A stretch of 26,469 bases of DNA. Source: Halieaceae bacterium (GTDB taxonomy: Bacteria; Pseudomonadota; Gammaproteobacteria; Pseudomonadales; Halieaceae). The stretch is from the NCBI GenBank assembly GCA_002683395.1, contig NYTG01000059.1, positions 2,112 to 28,580 on the forward strand. Direction: 5' to 3'. The number at the start of each line of letters is the position of its first letter. The stretch's first letter is position 1. A program made the position numbers and the translations under genes. Positions 16,061 to 23,001 of this stretch are shown here, in pieces. The notes beneath the pieces are model-generated. The model had not been told where the DNA came from and searched no databases. It saw only the letters and a program-made list of their open reading frames with translations.

Positions 16061-16912
16061 TTACCCAAGCTCGAAACGCTCGCGCAGAAAGCGGGCCACA
16101 CCGTCCTCGTCGTGATGGCCAATGACTTCGTCTGCGGCCTCGAGAATCATCGTGTCGGCGTTAGCGGGGGCGTAACATTCGCTCGCGCACTCAAACATGC
16201 TGAGATCATTGTCGCCGTCGCCAAAGGCAATGACATGCTCAATCTTTAACTCTTTTCTGAGGTGATTGATTGCGTTGCCCTTACTGCCCGCGCTGTGGTG
16301 AATGTCCACCCAGTGCAGCGCCGGCTCCATCTCTGCATTGCCCATCTCGCGTTCGTGAATGGCAACCCCCGAATAAGCGACGAGATGGTGCTCGTCGGCG
16401 ATACTGTCGCTGACCCGCTGCACCGCTTGGGCGCCTCCCAGGGAGAAGACGTTGATTACGCTGATCTCATCGGGCATTGCTGAGAGAGGGGCCAGAGGCA
16501 GATGCCGTTCGGCTTCGAATAGATCCGCTAGCTTGTGCTCACTGCGACTTTTCAGTGGGCCATGATAGAGCGCATGCTTTTGACCCGGCTGGAGAGAAAA
16601 TACGAACGGCGTCAAGTCGTTGAGAGTGAAGGCTGCCATGACATGCCACACTTCTTCCCGTGTCAGAAGATGATGGTGACTGTAGCGTTCCTCGTCGGGT
16701 GACCAGATGATGGCGCCGTTCTTGAGAATCATCGGTAGCGTGAAGTAATGATCCTTCAGAGGCGCGGCGGCGGCCTGCAACGTTCGCCCTGTTGCAACGG
16801 TGTAAGGGATATTCCGGGCCCGCATCATCGCGAGCGTCTCCGCCGTATAGGCTGAGACCTGCGAGCCCTTGTTAAGCAGTGTGCCATCGAGATCGAACAC
16901 GACCAGCGTCAT
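16061..16912 (-). CDS. Cof-type HAD-IIB family phosphatase
   Basis: This is a 283-residue HAD hydrolase of the Cof/YidA subfamily, which dephosphorylates sugar phosphates, nucleotides or cofactors such as HMP-PP and FMN. Motif I is FDLDGTLL (residues 6-13, nucleophile Asp7), motif II is the Thr in VATGR, the cap region follows KNGAIIW (64-70), motif III is the Lys in SAGSKGNAI, and motif IV is FGDGDNDLSMF near the C-terminus. GGAG lies eight bases before the ATG. It follows the DUF3501 gene by 49 bases on the same strand and may be the tail of that operon. The substrate is not predictable from the sequence. Confidence 0.88.
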   Translation of the reverse strand: MTLVVFDLDGTLLNKGSQVSAYTAETLAMMRARNIPYTVATGRTLQAAAAPLKDHYFTLPMILKNGAIIWSPDEERYSHHHLLTREEVWHVMAAFTLNDLTPFVFSLQPGQKHALYHGPLKSRSEHKLADLFEAERHLPLAPLSAMPDEISVINVFSLGGAQAVQRVSDSIADEHHLVAYSGVAIHEREMGNAEMEPALHWVDIHHSAGSKGNAINHLRKELKIEHVIAFGDGDNDLSMFECASECYAPANADTMILEAADEVIGHHDEDGVARFLRERFELG

Positions 16913-16961
16913 GTGCTGGCTCCAAATACGTGCGCTACCGCAACCATCGGTCGGCTTGCCG

Positions 16962-17558
16962 TCAATGTTCTGTCAGCACTAAGTCGGCAGTCAGTGAGTC
17001 ACGGATGGCGGGGGGCACGGTGTATCGATCTACCGGATAGCCTGGGTGATCAATCCCCGCAAACAACGGTGCACCGTCTTTTAGGGCGTTGATCTGCTCG
17101 GGGGTCACCTCAAACCGGAGGAAGTGAACCGAGGCGGTTTTATCAGCGGTGGTTCGATCCAGGTCCTCATCTGCAATCGGCACATTCCGATCCATGTCGC
17201 CGACCTGAAGCCATACCTGATCCTCAATGCCGATCATTTCACCCAGCCGCACCGCACGCTGCACGGGGTCGGGGATCTCGATCATAAACGTCGCTTTCCA
17301 GTTATGGCCGTCAGGGATCAGAGGATTGTAGGCACTCAGCTCTTCCTCAATGCCTTCCGACTCAAACACCCGCTCGATTCGCAGCATTTCCTGTATCTGG
17401 TAGCGCACGGTGGTGGCATCCTCGAAATAGAGGCGGGCGTAATCCCCCAAGGCGAGCTGTCGGGTCTTTTTGTGGGCCATTACCTCGGCGCGGAAATCGG
17501 CGCGCTTGCTGGCATACTCCTCAAGGCTCCACAAGTCATCACGTGTCAGATGTGTCAT
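16962..17558 (-). CDS. DUF3501 family protein
   Basis: This is a 198-residue soluble protein of the DUF3501 family. It has no signal peptide, membrane segment or cysteine. Recognisable family pieces are the N-terminal LTRDDLWSLEEYASKRADFRA, ALGDYARLYFEDATTVRYQIQEM (about residues 36-58), YNPLIPDGHNWKATFMIEIPD (77-97) and the C-terminal VHFLRFEVTPEQ. GAGGAAG precedes the ATG at 17558. It lies 46 bases after the Fe-S protein gene and in the same operon direction. From general knowledge, DUF3501 genes recur next to genes for such Fe-S proteins and rubrerythrins, which suggests a shared pathway. No biochemical activity is known to me, so the role is open. Confidence 0.85.
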   Translation of the reverse strand: MTHLTRDDLWSLEEYASKRADFRAEVMAHKKTRQLALGDYARLYFEDATTVRYQIQEMLRIERVFESEGIEEELSAYNPLIPDGHNWKATFMIEIPDPVQRAVRLGEMIGIEDQVWLQVGDMDRNVPIADEDLDRTTADKTASVHFLRFEVTPEQINALKDGAPLFAGIDHPGYPVDRYTVPPAIRDSLTADLVLTEH

Positions 17559-17604
17559 GTTCGCTTCCTCGGATTCGCTTAGATCAATTTAATATTCTAG
17601 GGCA

Positions 17605-18927
17605 TTAGAGCCCATAGGCTTCACGGAGCAGTGTCATGGGGTGCTCTGCTTTGGAGACCTTGTCTGACAGATGCGCAATGTGCTCACCGGCCATCGGGCA
17701 GTCGCTGATAAACCGGTCGGGTGCCTGTTCGTCGACTTTTCGTACCGTCGGTCTAGCGATTTTAACTGACTTGTCCCGAGTCTCCTTTTTGACCGCATAG
17801 GTTCCGTCGTGCCCAGAGCATCGCTCATAAGCCGTGATGTCACTCTCGCCTACCAAATTTAATACGTCTCGGGTTTTCAGTCCGATATTCTGCACCCGTT
17901 GGTGACAGGCGACCTGATAGGCCACGCTACCGAGGGCCGAGGAGAAATCAGTATTGAACGCGTCACCCTTATGACGTGCCCACAGGTATTCGAAGGGGTC
18001 GTAAAAAGCCTGCTGTACTTTGATGACATCGGGGTCGTCCGGGTACATCAGTGGCAGCTCCTGCTTGTACATCAGCACGCAGGAGGGAATGGGTGCGGTC
18101 AGGTCGTAGCCATCGTCAACCAGCTTGGCAAGCACAGGGATGTTGGCCTGCTTTAATGCGTCGACACTGTCCAGATCACCGAGCTCGAGCTTTGGCATGC
18201 CGCAACACTGCTCCTTCGGAACAATATCGATGTGAATGCCGTTGTGCTGAAACACTTTTACAAAATCTTCGCCCACCTCGGGGCTGTTGTAGTTGCCGTA
18301 GCACGTTGCGTAGAGCGCGACCTTGCCAGTCGTGTTGCCCACCGGCATTGGGTCAAGGGGCTTCAGTAGGGGTTTGACGCGCTTGCGCAGGGTTTTGCTG
18401 TGCAGCTTTGGCAGTGGTGCCTCGTGATGAATATCGAGCCCGGCCGACAACGCTTTTCGGAACACGTTCGTCTTGTTGAGGGCATTCACCGTGACGTCCA
18501 CGAGCGGTATCGAAGTCGAAGAGAGCAAGCGGTCAGTGCTGGTGAGCGCACGGTCTCTGAGTGACGCGCCCTGATCCTTGAAGCGCTGCGCCTTAGCGCG
18601 CAGCATCAAGTGCGGGAAATCCACATTGAATTCATGCGGCGGCACATAGGGGCATTTTGTTAAGTAACAGAGATCGCAGAGGTAGCACTGCTCTGCTACT
18701 TTTGGGTAGTCCGCGGTATCCACGCCATCCACTTCCAGCGTGTCTGACTCGTCAATAAGGTCGAAAAGGGTTGGGAAGGCATCACACAAACTGACGCAAC
18801 GCCGGCAGCCGTGGCAGACATCAAACACGCGCTCAAGCTCTTGGTTGAGCGCGGATTTGTCCCAGAAATCCTCACTCTTCCAATCCAGCGGATGGCGAGT
18901 GGGTGCGTCGATGCTGCCTTCTCTCAT
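17605..18927 (-). CDS. (Fe-S)-binding protein with CCG domains, GlpC/HdrD-like
   Basis: This is a 440-residue Fe-S protein of the heterodisulfide-reductase-related / GlpC-like type. Two [4Fe-4S] clusters are encoded near the N-terminus: Cys38, 41, 44 and 48, and Cys81, 84, 87 and 92. Two cysteine-rich CCG domains follow. The first has CYGNYN near 209 and the intact CCGMP at 241-245. In the second, ACHQRV is followed by CSGHDG instead of CCG. No flavin or membrane domain is fused, so it should be an electron-transfer subunit working with another protein. It sits between rubrerythrin (upstream, past a terminator) and DUF3501 (downstream). A role in passing electrons to the rubrerythrin is inferred from that context. 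The Shine-Dalgarno is weak. Confidence 0.85.
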   Translation of the reverse strand: MREGSIDAPTRHPLDWKSEDFWDKSALNQELERVFDVCHGCRRCVSLCDAFPTLFDLIDESDTLEVDGVDTADYPKVAEQCYLCDLCYLTKCPYVPPHEFNVDFPHLMLRAKAQRFKDQGASLRDRALTSTDRLLSSTSIPLVDVTVNALNKTNVFRKALSAGLDIHHEAPLPKLHSKTLRKRVKPLLKPLDPMPVGNTTGKVALYATCYGNYNSPEVGEDFVKVFQHNGIHIDIVPKEQCCGMPKLELGDLDSVDALKQANIPVLAKLVDDGYDLTAPIPSCVLMYKQELPLMYPDDPDVIKVQQAFYDPFEYLWARHKGDAFNTDFSSALGSVAYQVACHQRVQNIGLKTRDVLNLVGESDITAYERCSGHDGTYAVKKETRDKSVKIARPTVRKVDEQAPDRFISDCPMAGEHIAHLSDKVSKAEHPMTLLREAYGL

Positions 18928-19013
18928 GGCGGTATGATCTCGTCGTAGCCCATATCGTTAAAAGATGCGCCCGAACTTCCCGCCGAGGCATCACTGCGTC
19001 GGGGTGTGGGCGG

Positions 19014-19045
19014 AAAAAACAAGGGGAGCCCTTTAGCTCCCCTTG
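19014..19045 (-). terminator. Rho-independent terminator after the rubrerythrin gene
   Basis: A perfect 10-bp stem (CAAGGGGAGC paired with GCTCCCCTTG, 19020-19029 and 19036-19045) encloses a six-base loop. Read on the minus strand it is followed by six consecutive T residues (19019-19014). It starts 28 bases beyond the rubrerythrin stop and about 87 bases before the Fe-S protein start, so it should end or attenuate rubrerythrin transcription. Confidence 0.9.
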
Positions 19046-19072
19046 GTGTAAGCGTTAGCCTAAGCGCGGGGA

Positions 19073-19492
19073 TTAATCGTCGAGATTATCCAGCGCTTTC
19101 TGGAAGCGATTTGCATGGCTGCGCTCGGCCTTCGCCAGCGTTTCAAACCAATCAGCGATTTCATCGAAGCCTTCGTCTCGCGCCATCTTGGCCATTCCCG
19201 GGTACATATCAGTGTACTCGTGGGTTTCGCCAGCGATCGATGCCTCGAGATTCTTCTTCGTGTCGCCCATCGGCATGCCGGTAGCCGGATCGCCGACCTC
19301 TTCAAGATATTCGAGGTGCCCGTGGGCGTGTCCTGTTTCGCCCTCTGCGGTAGAGCGGAATACCGCTGCCACGTCGTTATAGCCCTCTACGTCCGCCTTG
19401 GAGGCGAAATAAAGGTAGCGCCGGTTCGCCTGAGACTCCCCTGCGAAAGCGTCCTTCAAATTCTGCTCTGTAGCACTGCCTTTCAGTTCCAT
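19073..19492 (-). CDS. Rubrerythrin-type diiron protein lacking rubredoxin domain
   Basis: This is a 139-residue four-helix ferritin-like protein of the rubrerythrin family, expected to reduce hydrogen peroxide at a diiron centre in the cytoplasm. All ligand motifs are present: Glu19 (AGESQANRRY), Glu52 and His55 (GETGH), Glu89 and Glu92 (AGETHEY), and Glu123 with His126 (AERSH). The C-terminal rubredoxin domain of classical rubrerythrins is missing, so electrons must come from another protein. AAGGAG lies six bases before the ATG, and a strong terminator follows the stop. It is transcribed divergently from oxyR across a 255-base gap. Control by OxyR is an inference supported by arrangement and by a dyad in that gap. 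Confidence 0.93.
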   Translation of the reverse strand: MELKGSATEQNLKDAFAGESQANRRYLYFASKADVEGYNDVAAVFRSTAEGETGHAHGHLEYLEEVGDPATGMPMGDTKKNLEASIAGETHEYTDMYPGMAKMARDEGFDEIADWFETLAKAERSHANRFQKALDNLDD

Positions 19493-19562
19493 TTCCTACT
19501 CCTTGGGTTTCTTTGATCAAAAAGCGGGCCCTTTGATACCGCCTGAGCCTCGCCGTCGACGT

Positions 19563-19568
19563 AATATA
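19563..19568 (-). promoter_or_regulatory. Candidate -10 element for the rubrerythrin gene
   Basis: TATATT on the minus strand would place a transcript start near 19556, about 64 bases before the ATG. The -35 region at the proper spacing (AAGCCA) is poor, as expected for a promoter that needs an activator such as OxyR. This is pattern matching only. Confidence 0.35.
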
Positions 19569-19613
19569 CCGAGGTTGTGAGAATTTGGCTTACTGAAAAT
19601 TTAAAAAAAATCG

Positions 19614-19628
19614 ATCGATAAAAGCGAT
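19614..19628. promoter_or_regulatory. Candidate OxyR (LysR-type) binding dyad
   Basis: ATCG and CGAT form a dyad with a seven-base spacer (ATCG-N7-CGAT). This contains a T-N11-A LysR box and has the geometry of an OxyR half-operator (ATAG-N7-CTAT). It sits roughly 58-72 bases upstream of the predicted rubrerythrin start and about 120 bases before oxyR. The adjoining second half-operator is poorly matched, so support is moderate at best. Confidence 0.35.
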
Positions 19629-19747
19629 TAGTATTATTCAGGCCGACAGTCCCATGAAGGATTGTCCCGGCGTTTACACCACATCAGTATCGGAACCGTC
19701 GGTTCGCCCGCTTCACCGACACGGTTTAGTCATTCGAGGGGATCGCT

Positions 19748-20647
19748 ATGCGGCAACCCACGCTGAAACAGCTTCGTTATCTTTGCGCCGTTGCAGAACA
19801 TCAGCACTTCGGCCACGCCGCCTCGGCCTGTCATGTCAGCCAGAGCACGCTGAGCGCCGGCATTCTGGAGCTGGAGGAATCTCTGGGGATCAGTTTGGTT
19901 GAGCGCAATAACCGCAAGGTATTTCTGACCTCTTTGGGCGAAGAGGTCGTCGGGCGCGCTCGGGACTTGCTGGTCGACGTCGAAGATCTCGTTTCACTGT
20001 GTGCCGGGGCGGGTACCCCTTTTCAGGGCCGCATGAGGATGGGGGTTATTCCTACTGTGGCGCCTTATCTCCTGCCAGGCCTGCTCGGGCAGGTTCGGCA
20101 GCAGCATCCCGATTTCAAGCTCTTTATTCGCGAGGATCTGAGTCAGCCCCTCGTTGACGGTTTGCTGGCGGGAGAATTGGACGTATTGCTGCTCGCCCTG
20201 CCATTTCCTGCGGAACAGGTGGAGACGATGACGCTATTTGAGGATGATTTTTTTCTCGCGTGTCCTCACGAACATCCTCTCGCAACGCGCTCCACGCTGC
20301 GTAGCGCTGATTTGAAAGGCGAGCCGCTGTTGCTGCTGGAGGAGGGGCACTGCCTGCGCGAGCATGCACTGGAGGCCTGTAAGCTCCGAGATTCGCAGAT
20401 TACGGTGCCCTATCAGGCGACGAGCCTGGCGACCATTGTTCAGATGGTGGCCAACGGCATTGGTATTACGCTGCTGCCGGGCATGGCCGTCGAGTCTGGT
20501 ATTGCGACCAATACTTCGCTCGCGGTCAGGCCATTCGATCAGACCAATGTCACCCGGCAGATTGGTTTGATGTGGCGCAAGAAGACGCCCAGGCGCGTGG
20601 AGTTCCGTCAGCTAGGCGAGCTCATCGCAGAACTGGCTAACCGTTGA
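19748..20647 (+). CDS. oxyR: Hydrogen-peroxide-sensing LysR-type regulator OxyR
   Basis: This is a 299-residue LysR-type regulator matching OxyR throughout. The N-terminal winged helix-turn-helix covers about residues 5-63 (LKQLRYLCAVAEHQHFGHAA, SQSTLSAGI, LVERNNRKV). The effector domain carries the redox pair Cys202 and Cys211 in EGHCLREHALEAC, nine residues apart as in Escherichia coli Cys199/Cys208. Peroxide oxidises this pair to a disulfide that switches the protein to an activator. A GAGGGGA ribosome site precedes the ATG. It is divergent from rubrerythrin and converges with ygiQ with only 16 bases between stops. LysR regulators commonly control a divergent neighbour, so the rubrerythrin gene is the likely first target. 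Confidence 0.95.
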   Translation: MRQPTLKQLRYLCAVAEHQHFGHAASACHVSQSTLSAGILELEESLGISLVERNNRKVFLTSLGEEVVGRARDLLVDVEDLVSLCAGAGTPFQGRMRMGVIPTVAPYLLPGLLGQVRQQHPDFKLFIREDLSQPLVDGLLAGELDVLLLALPFPAEQVETMTLFEDDFFLACPHEHPLATRSTLRSADLKGEPLLLLEEGHCLREHALEACKLRDSQITVPYQATSLATIVQMVANGIGITLLPGMAVESGIATNTSLAVRPFDQTNVTRQIGLMWRKKTPRRVEFRQLGELIAELANR

Positions 20648-20663
20648 GGCAGCGTTTCGTCGG

Positions 20664-22781
20664 TTAACGTCGACGACCTTTGCCGCGGTGCTCCCCACTA
20701 TGTTGGGTGCGAAACGAACCACTGCCGGGTTTGACAATGCGGTGTCGCTTCGGCGGTTGGCGGACCGGTATCAGGTGGTCAGCGCCATTGCCGATCAGAT
20801 CACGACGCCCCATTCTTTTGAGTGCCTTGCGCAGCAGTGGCCAGTTGTCGGGGTCGTGATAGCGAAGAAATGCTTTGTGCAGGCGCCTCTGGGTAAGTTT
20901 TTTGACGGTGCTCAGGGTGTCGCCATTGCGCTTGACCCGCTGCAGCGGATTGCGCCCCGTGTGGTACATCGCCGTGGCGGTTGCCATGGGGGAGGGATAG
21001 AAGGTTTGCACCTGATCAGCGCGGAAGCGATGCTGCTTGAGCCATAGGGCGAGTGCCATCATGTCTTCATCGGTCGTGCCCGGGTGGGCGGCAATGAAAT
21101 AGGGGATCAAATACTGTTTTTTACCGGCTTCGCGCGAAAAGCGCTCAAACATCTCCGCAAAGCGGTCATAGCTGCCCATGCCGGGCTTCATCATTTTAGA
21201 AAGTGGACCCGATTCAGTATGTTCTGGCGCAATTTTAAGGTAACCGCCTACGTGGTGGGTCACCAATTCACGGACGTATTCGGGGCTTTCGACGGCGAGG
21301 TCGTAGCGAAGCCCTGAGGCAATGAGCACTTTTTTCACGCCCTCCGTCTCGCGCGCCTTGCGGTAGAGGTTGATCAGCGGAGTGTGGTCCGTATTGAGGT
21401 TTTTACAGATGCCCGGGTAAACGCAGCTCAGCTTGCGGCAGGCGGCTTCAGTTTCTTTGTCCTTGCAGGCGATGCGCCACATGTTGGCGGTGGGGCCGCC
21501 CAAATCCGAGATGACCCCGGTAAAGGCGGGGCTGGTGTCACGTATCCGTTCGACTTCGCGAATGATGGAGGCTTCCGAGCGGCTCTGGATGATGCGCCCC
21601 TCGTGTTCGGTAATGGAGCAAAAGGTACAGCCGCCGAAACAGCCGCGCATGATATTCACCGAATGCTGGATCATGTCCATCGCCGGCACGGCGGCGCCGT
21701 TGTAGGAAGGGTGGGGGAGCCTCTGATACGGCAGTTCAAACACCCAGTCCAATTCATCCGTTTCCAGAGGGATGGGTGGCGGATTGAGCCAGACTTCGCG
21801 GTCGCCGTGTGCCTGCACCATGGGTAGTGCGTTATGGGGGTTGGTTTCTTTATGGAAAACCCGTGAGGCGTGGGCATATAAAACAGGGTCTTCTGCAACC
21901 GCCTCCGCTGACGGCAGGCGGATCGCATGGGTGTCACATTTGGGACTGGCCATTAGGCGAACGGGTGTGGGTTCGGAGGCACTGTCCGCATCAGTCTGAG
22001 CGTCGCTGCAGGGCTCAGGGTCCATGCCCTGATAGGGGTTGGGGTGCGCGTCAATCCGCCCCGGCTGGTCCACCGATGTCGAATCGATCAGTATGCGATC
22101 CGTCGGCGGCGTGCGCGCGGTAAAAGCGGTGCCCCGGATATCGGTGAGAGTATCAATCGTTCGGCCTTCGGCCAGGCCGTGCGCGATCTCCACAATGGCC
22201 CGTTCGGCATTGCCGAATAGCAGGAGGTCGGCGCGACTGTCGAGCAGAACCGATCGCCTGACACGATCACTCCAGTAATCGTAGTGGGCAATGCGGCGCA
22301 AGCTGGCTTCGATGCCGCCGATGATAATCGGTACGTCTCGAAAGGCCTCCCGGAGTCTCTGGCTATATACCGTCACGGCCCGGTCTGGGCGCTTGCCGGC
22401 GATATTGCCGGGCGTGTAAGCATCATCATTGCGCCGCTTTTTATCTGCGGTGTAGTGGTTAATCATGGAGTCCATGTTGCCGGCGGTCACGCCGAAGAAG
22501 AGGTTGGGGCGGCCGAGGACGGTGAAGGGTTCGGCGGACTGCCAGTCGGGTTGCGCGATCATGCCGACCCGGAACCCCTGCGCTTCAAGCACCCGACCGA
22601 TCACCGCCATGCCGAAACTGGGATGGTCTACGTAGCCGTCGCCCGACACGATGATGATGTCACAACTGTCCCAGCCCAGTTGCTCCATTTCTTCTCGAGA
22701 AACGGGCAGCCAGGGTGCGGGGCCCAGGCATTCCGCCCAGAACTTTCGGAAGTCATAGAGTGGGGTCGGGTTACCACTCAT
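20664..22781 (-). CDS. ygiQ: YgiQ family radical SAM protein
   Basis: This is a 705-residue radical S-adenosylmethionine protein of the YgiQ (UPF0313) family, near the usual length. The N-terminal third carries the family-specific domain (SREEMEQLGWDSCDIIIVSGDGYVDHPSFGMA at about 28-60, GGIEASLRRIAHYDYWSD at 155-172). The radical SAM core holds the [4Fe-4S] motif CFGGCTFC with Cys381, Cys385 and Cys388. A basic tail ends the protein. The reaction catalysed by this family is not established to my knowledge. Its ATG lies inside the last codons of the small channel-remnant gene (11-base overlap), which places it at the end of an operon with that gene and the TesA-like esterase. Confidence 0.93.
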   Translation of the reverse strand: MSGNPTPLYDFRKFWAECLGPAPWLPVSREEMEQLGWDSCDIIIVSGDGYVDHPSFGMAVIGRVLEAQGFRVGMIAQPDWQSAEPFTVLGRPNLFFGVTAGNMDSMINHYTADKKRRNDDAYTPGNIAGKRPDRAVTVYSQRLREAFRDVPIIIGGIEASLRRIAHYDYWSDRVRRSVLLDSRADLLLFGNAERAIVEIAHGLAEGRTIDTLTDIRGTAFTARTPPTDRILIDSTSVDQPGRIDAHPNPYQGMDPEPCSDAQTDADSASEPTPVRLMASPKCDTHAIRLPSAEAVAEDPVLYAHASRVFHKETNPHNALPMVQAHGDREVWLNPPPIPLETDELDWVFELPYQRLPHPSYNGAAVPAMDMIQHSVNIMRGCFGGCTFCSITEHEGRIIQSRSEASIIREVERIRDTSPAFTGVISDLGGPTANMWRIACKDKETEAACRKLSCVYPGICKNLNTDHTPLINLYRKARETEGVKKVLIASGLRYDLAVESPEYVRELVTHHVGGYLKIAPEHTESGPLSKMMKPGMGSYDRFAEMFERFSREAGKKQYLIPYFIAAHPGTTDEDMMALALWLKQHRFRADQVQTFYPSPMATATAMYHTGRNPLQRVKRNGDTLSTVKKLTQRRLHKAFLRYHDPDNWPLLRKALKRMGRRDLIGNGADHLIPVRQPPKRHRIVKPGSGSFRTQHSGEHRGKGRRR

Positions 22782-23001
22782 ATCGTTGTGCCTGCTCTCG
22801 GACGTCGCTGGGAACGTCGAGCTCGGGTATCAAATCGAGGATCACGACTATCACGCTCATTAAAATGACGGCAATGAGCGCCATATCGAAGCGCCGTCCG
22901 GCTGGCGTGCTCGTTCCGAAAATGCAGACTTCGAATTTTCGTTGCAATGCACTTTGGCCGGGCTCTGGGTGTTCGTGCAGTGCGTTCGGGCGCTGATTCA
23001 T
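22771..23001 (-). CDS. Small single-helix protein, apparent remnant of a voltage-gated-type ion channel
   Basis: This encodes 76 residues starting at the ATG at 23001, which overlaps the esterase stop as ATGA; an upstream in-frame start at 23025 would add eight residues. The middle reads FEVCIFGTSTPAGRRFDMALIAV and a hydrophobic helix rich in Ile and Val follows, ending ILDLIPEL. This resembles the N-terminus and first helix (S1) of voltage-gated-type potassium/ion transporter proteins of about 250-300 residues. Helices S2-S6 and the selectivity filter are absent. The frame ends in TAA 11 bases inside ygiQ. It may be a decayed gene, or a short membrane protein kept because it couples translation of its neighbours. 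The precise overlaps at both ends argue that it is translated. Confidence 0.6.
   Translation of the reverse strand: MNQRPNALHEHPEPGQSALQRKFEVCIFGTSTPAGRRFDMALIAVILMSVIVVILDLIPELDVPSDVREQAQRYEW

Noticed and set aside
19654..19902. An 82-codon plus-strand frame overlapping the start of oxyR.
   Set aside because: It is out of frame with oxyR and encodes no recognisable protein. Its second half lies entirely in oxyR coding sequence.
20688..21827. Several long frames antisense to ygiQ.
   Set aside because: They mirror the high-GC third-position bias of ygiQ and carry no recognisable domain.
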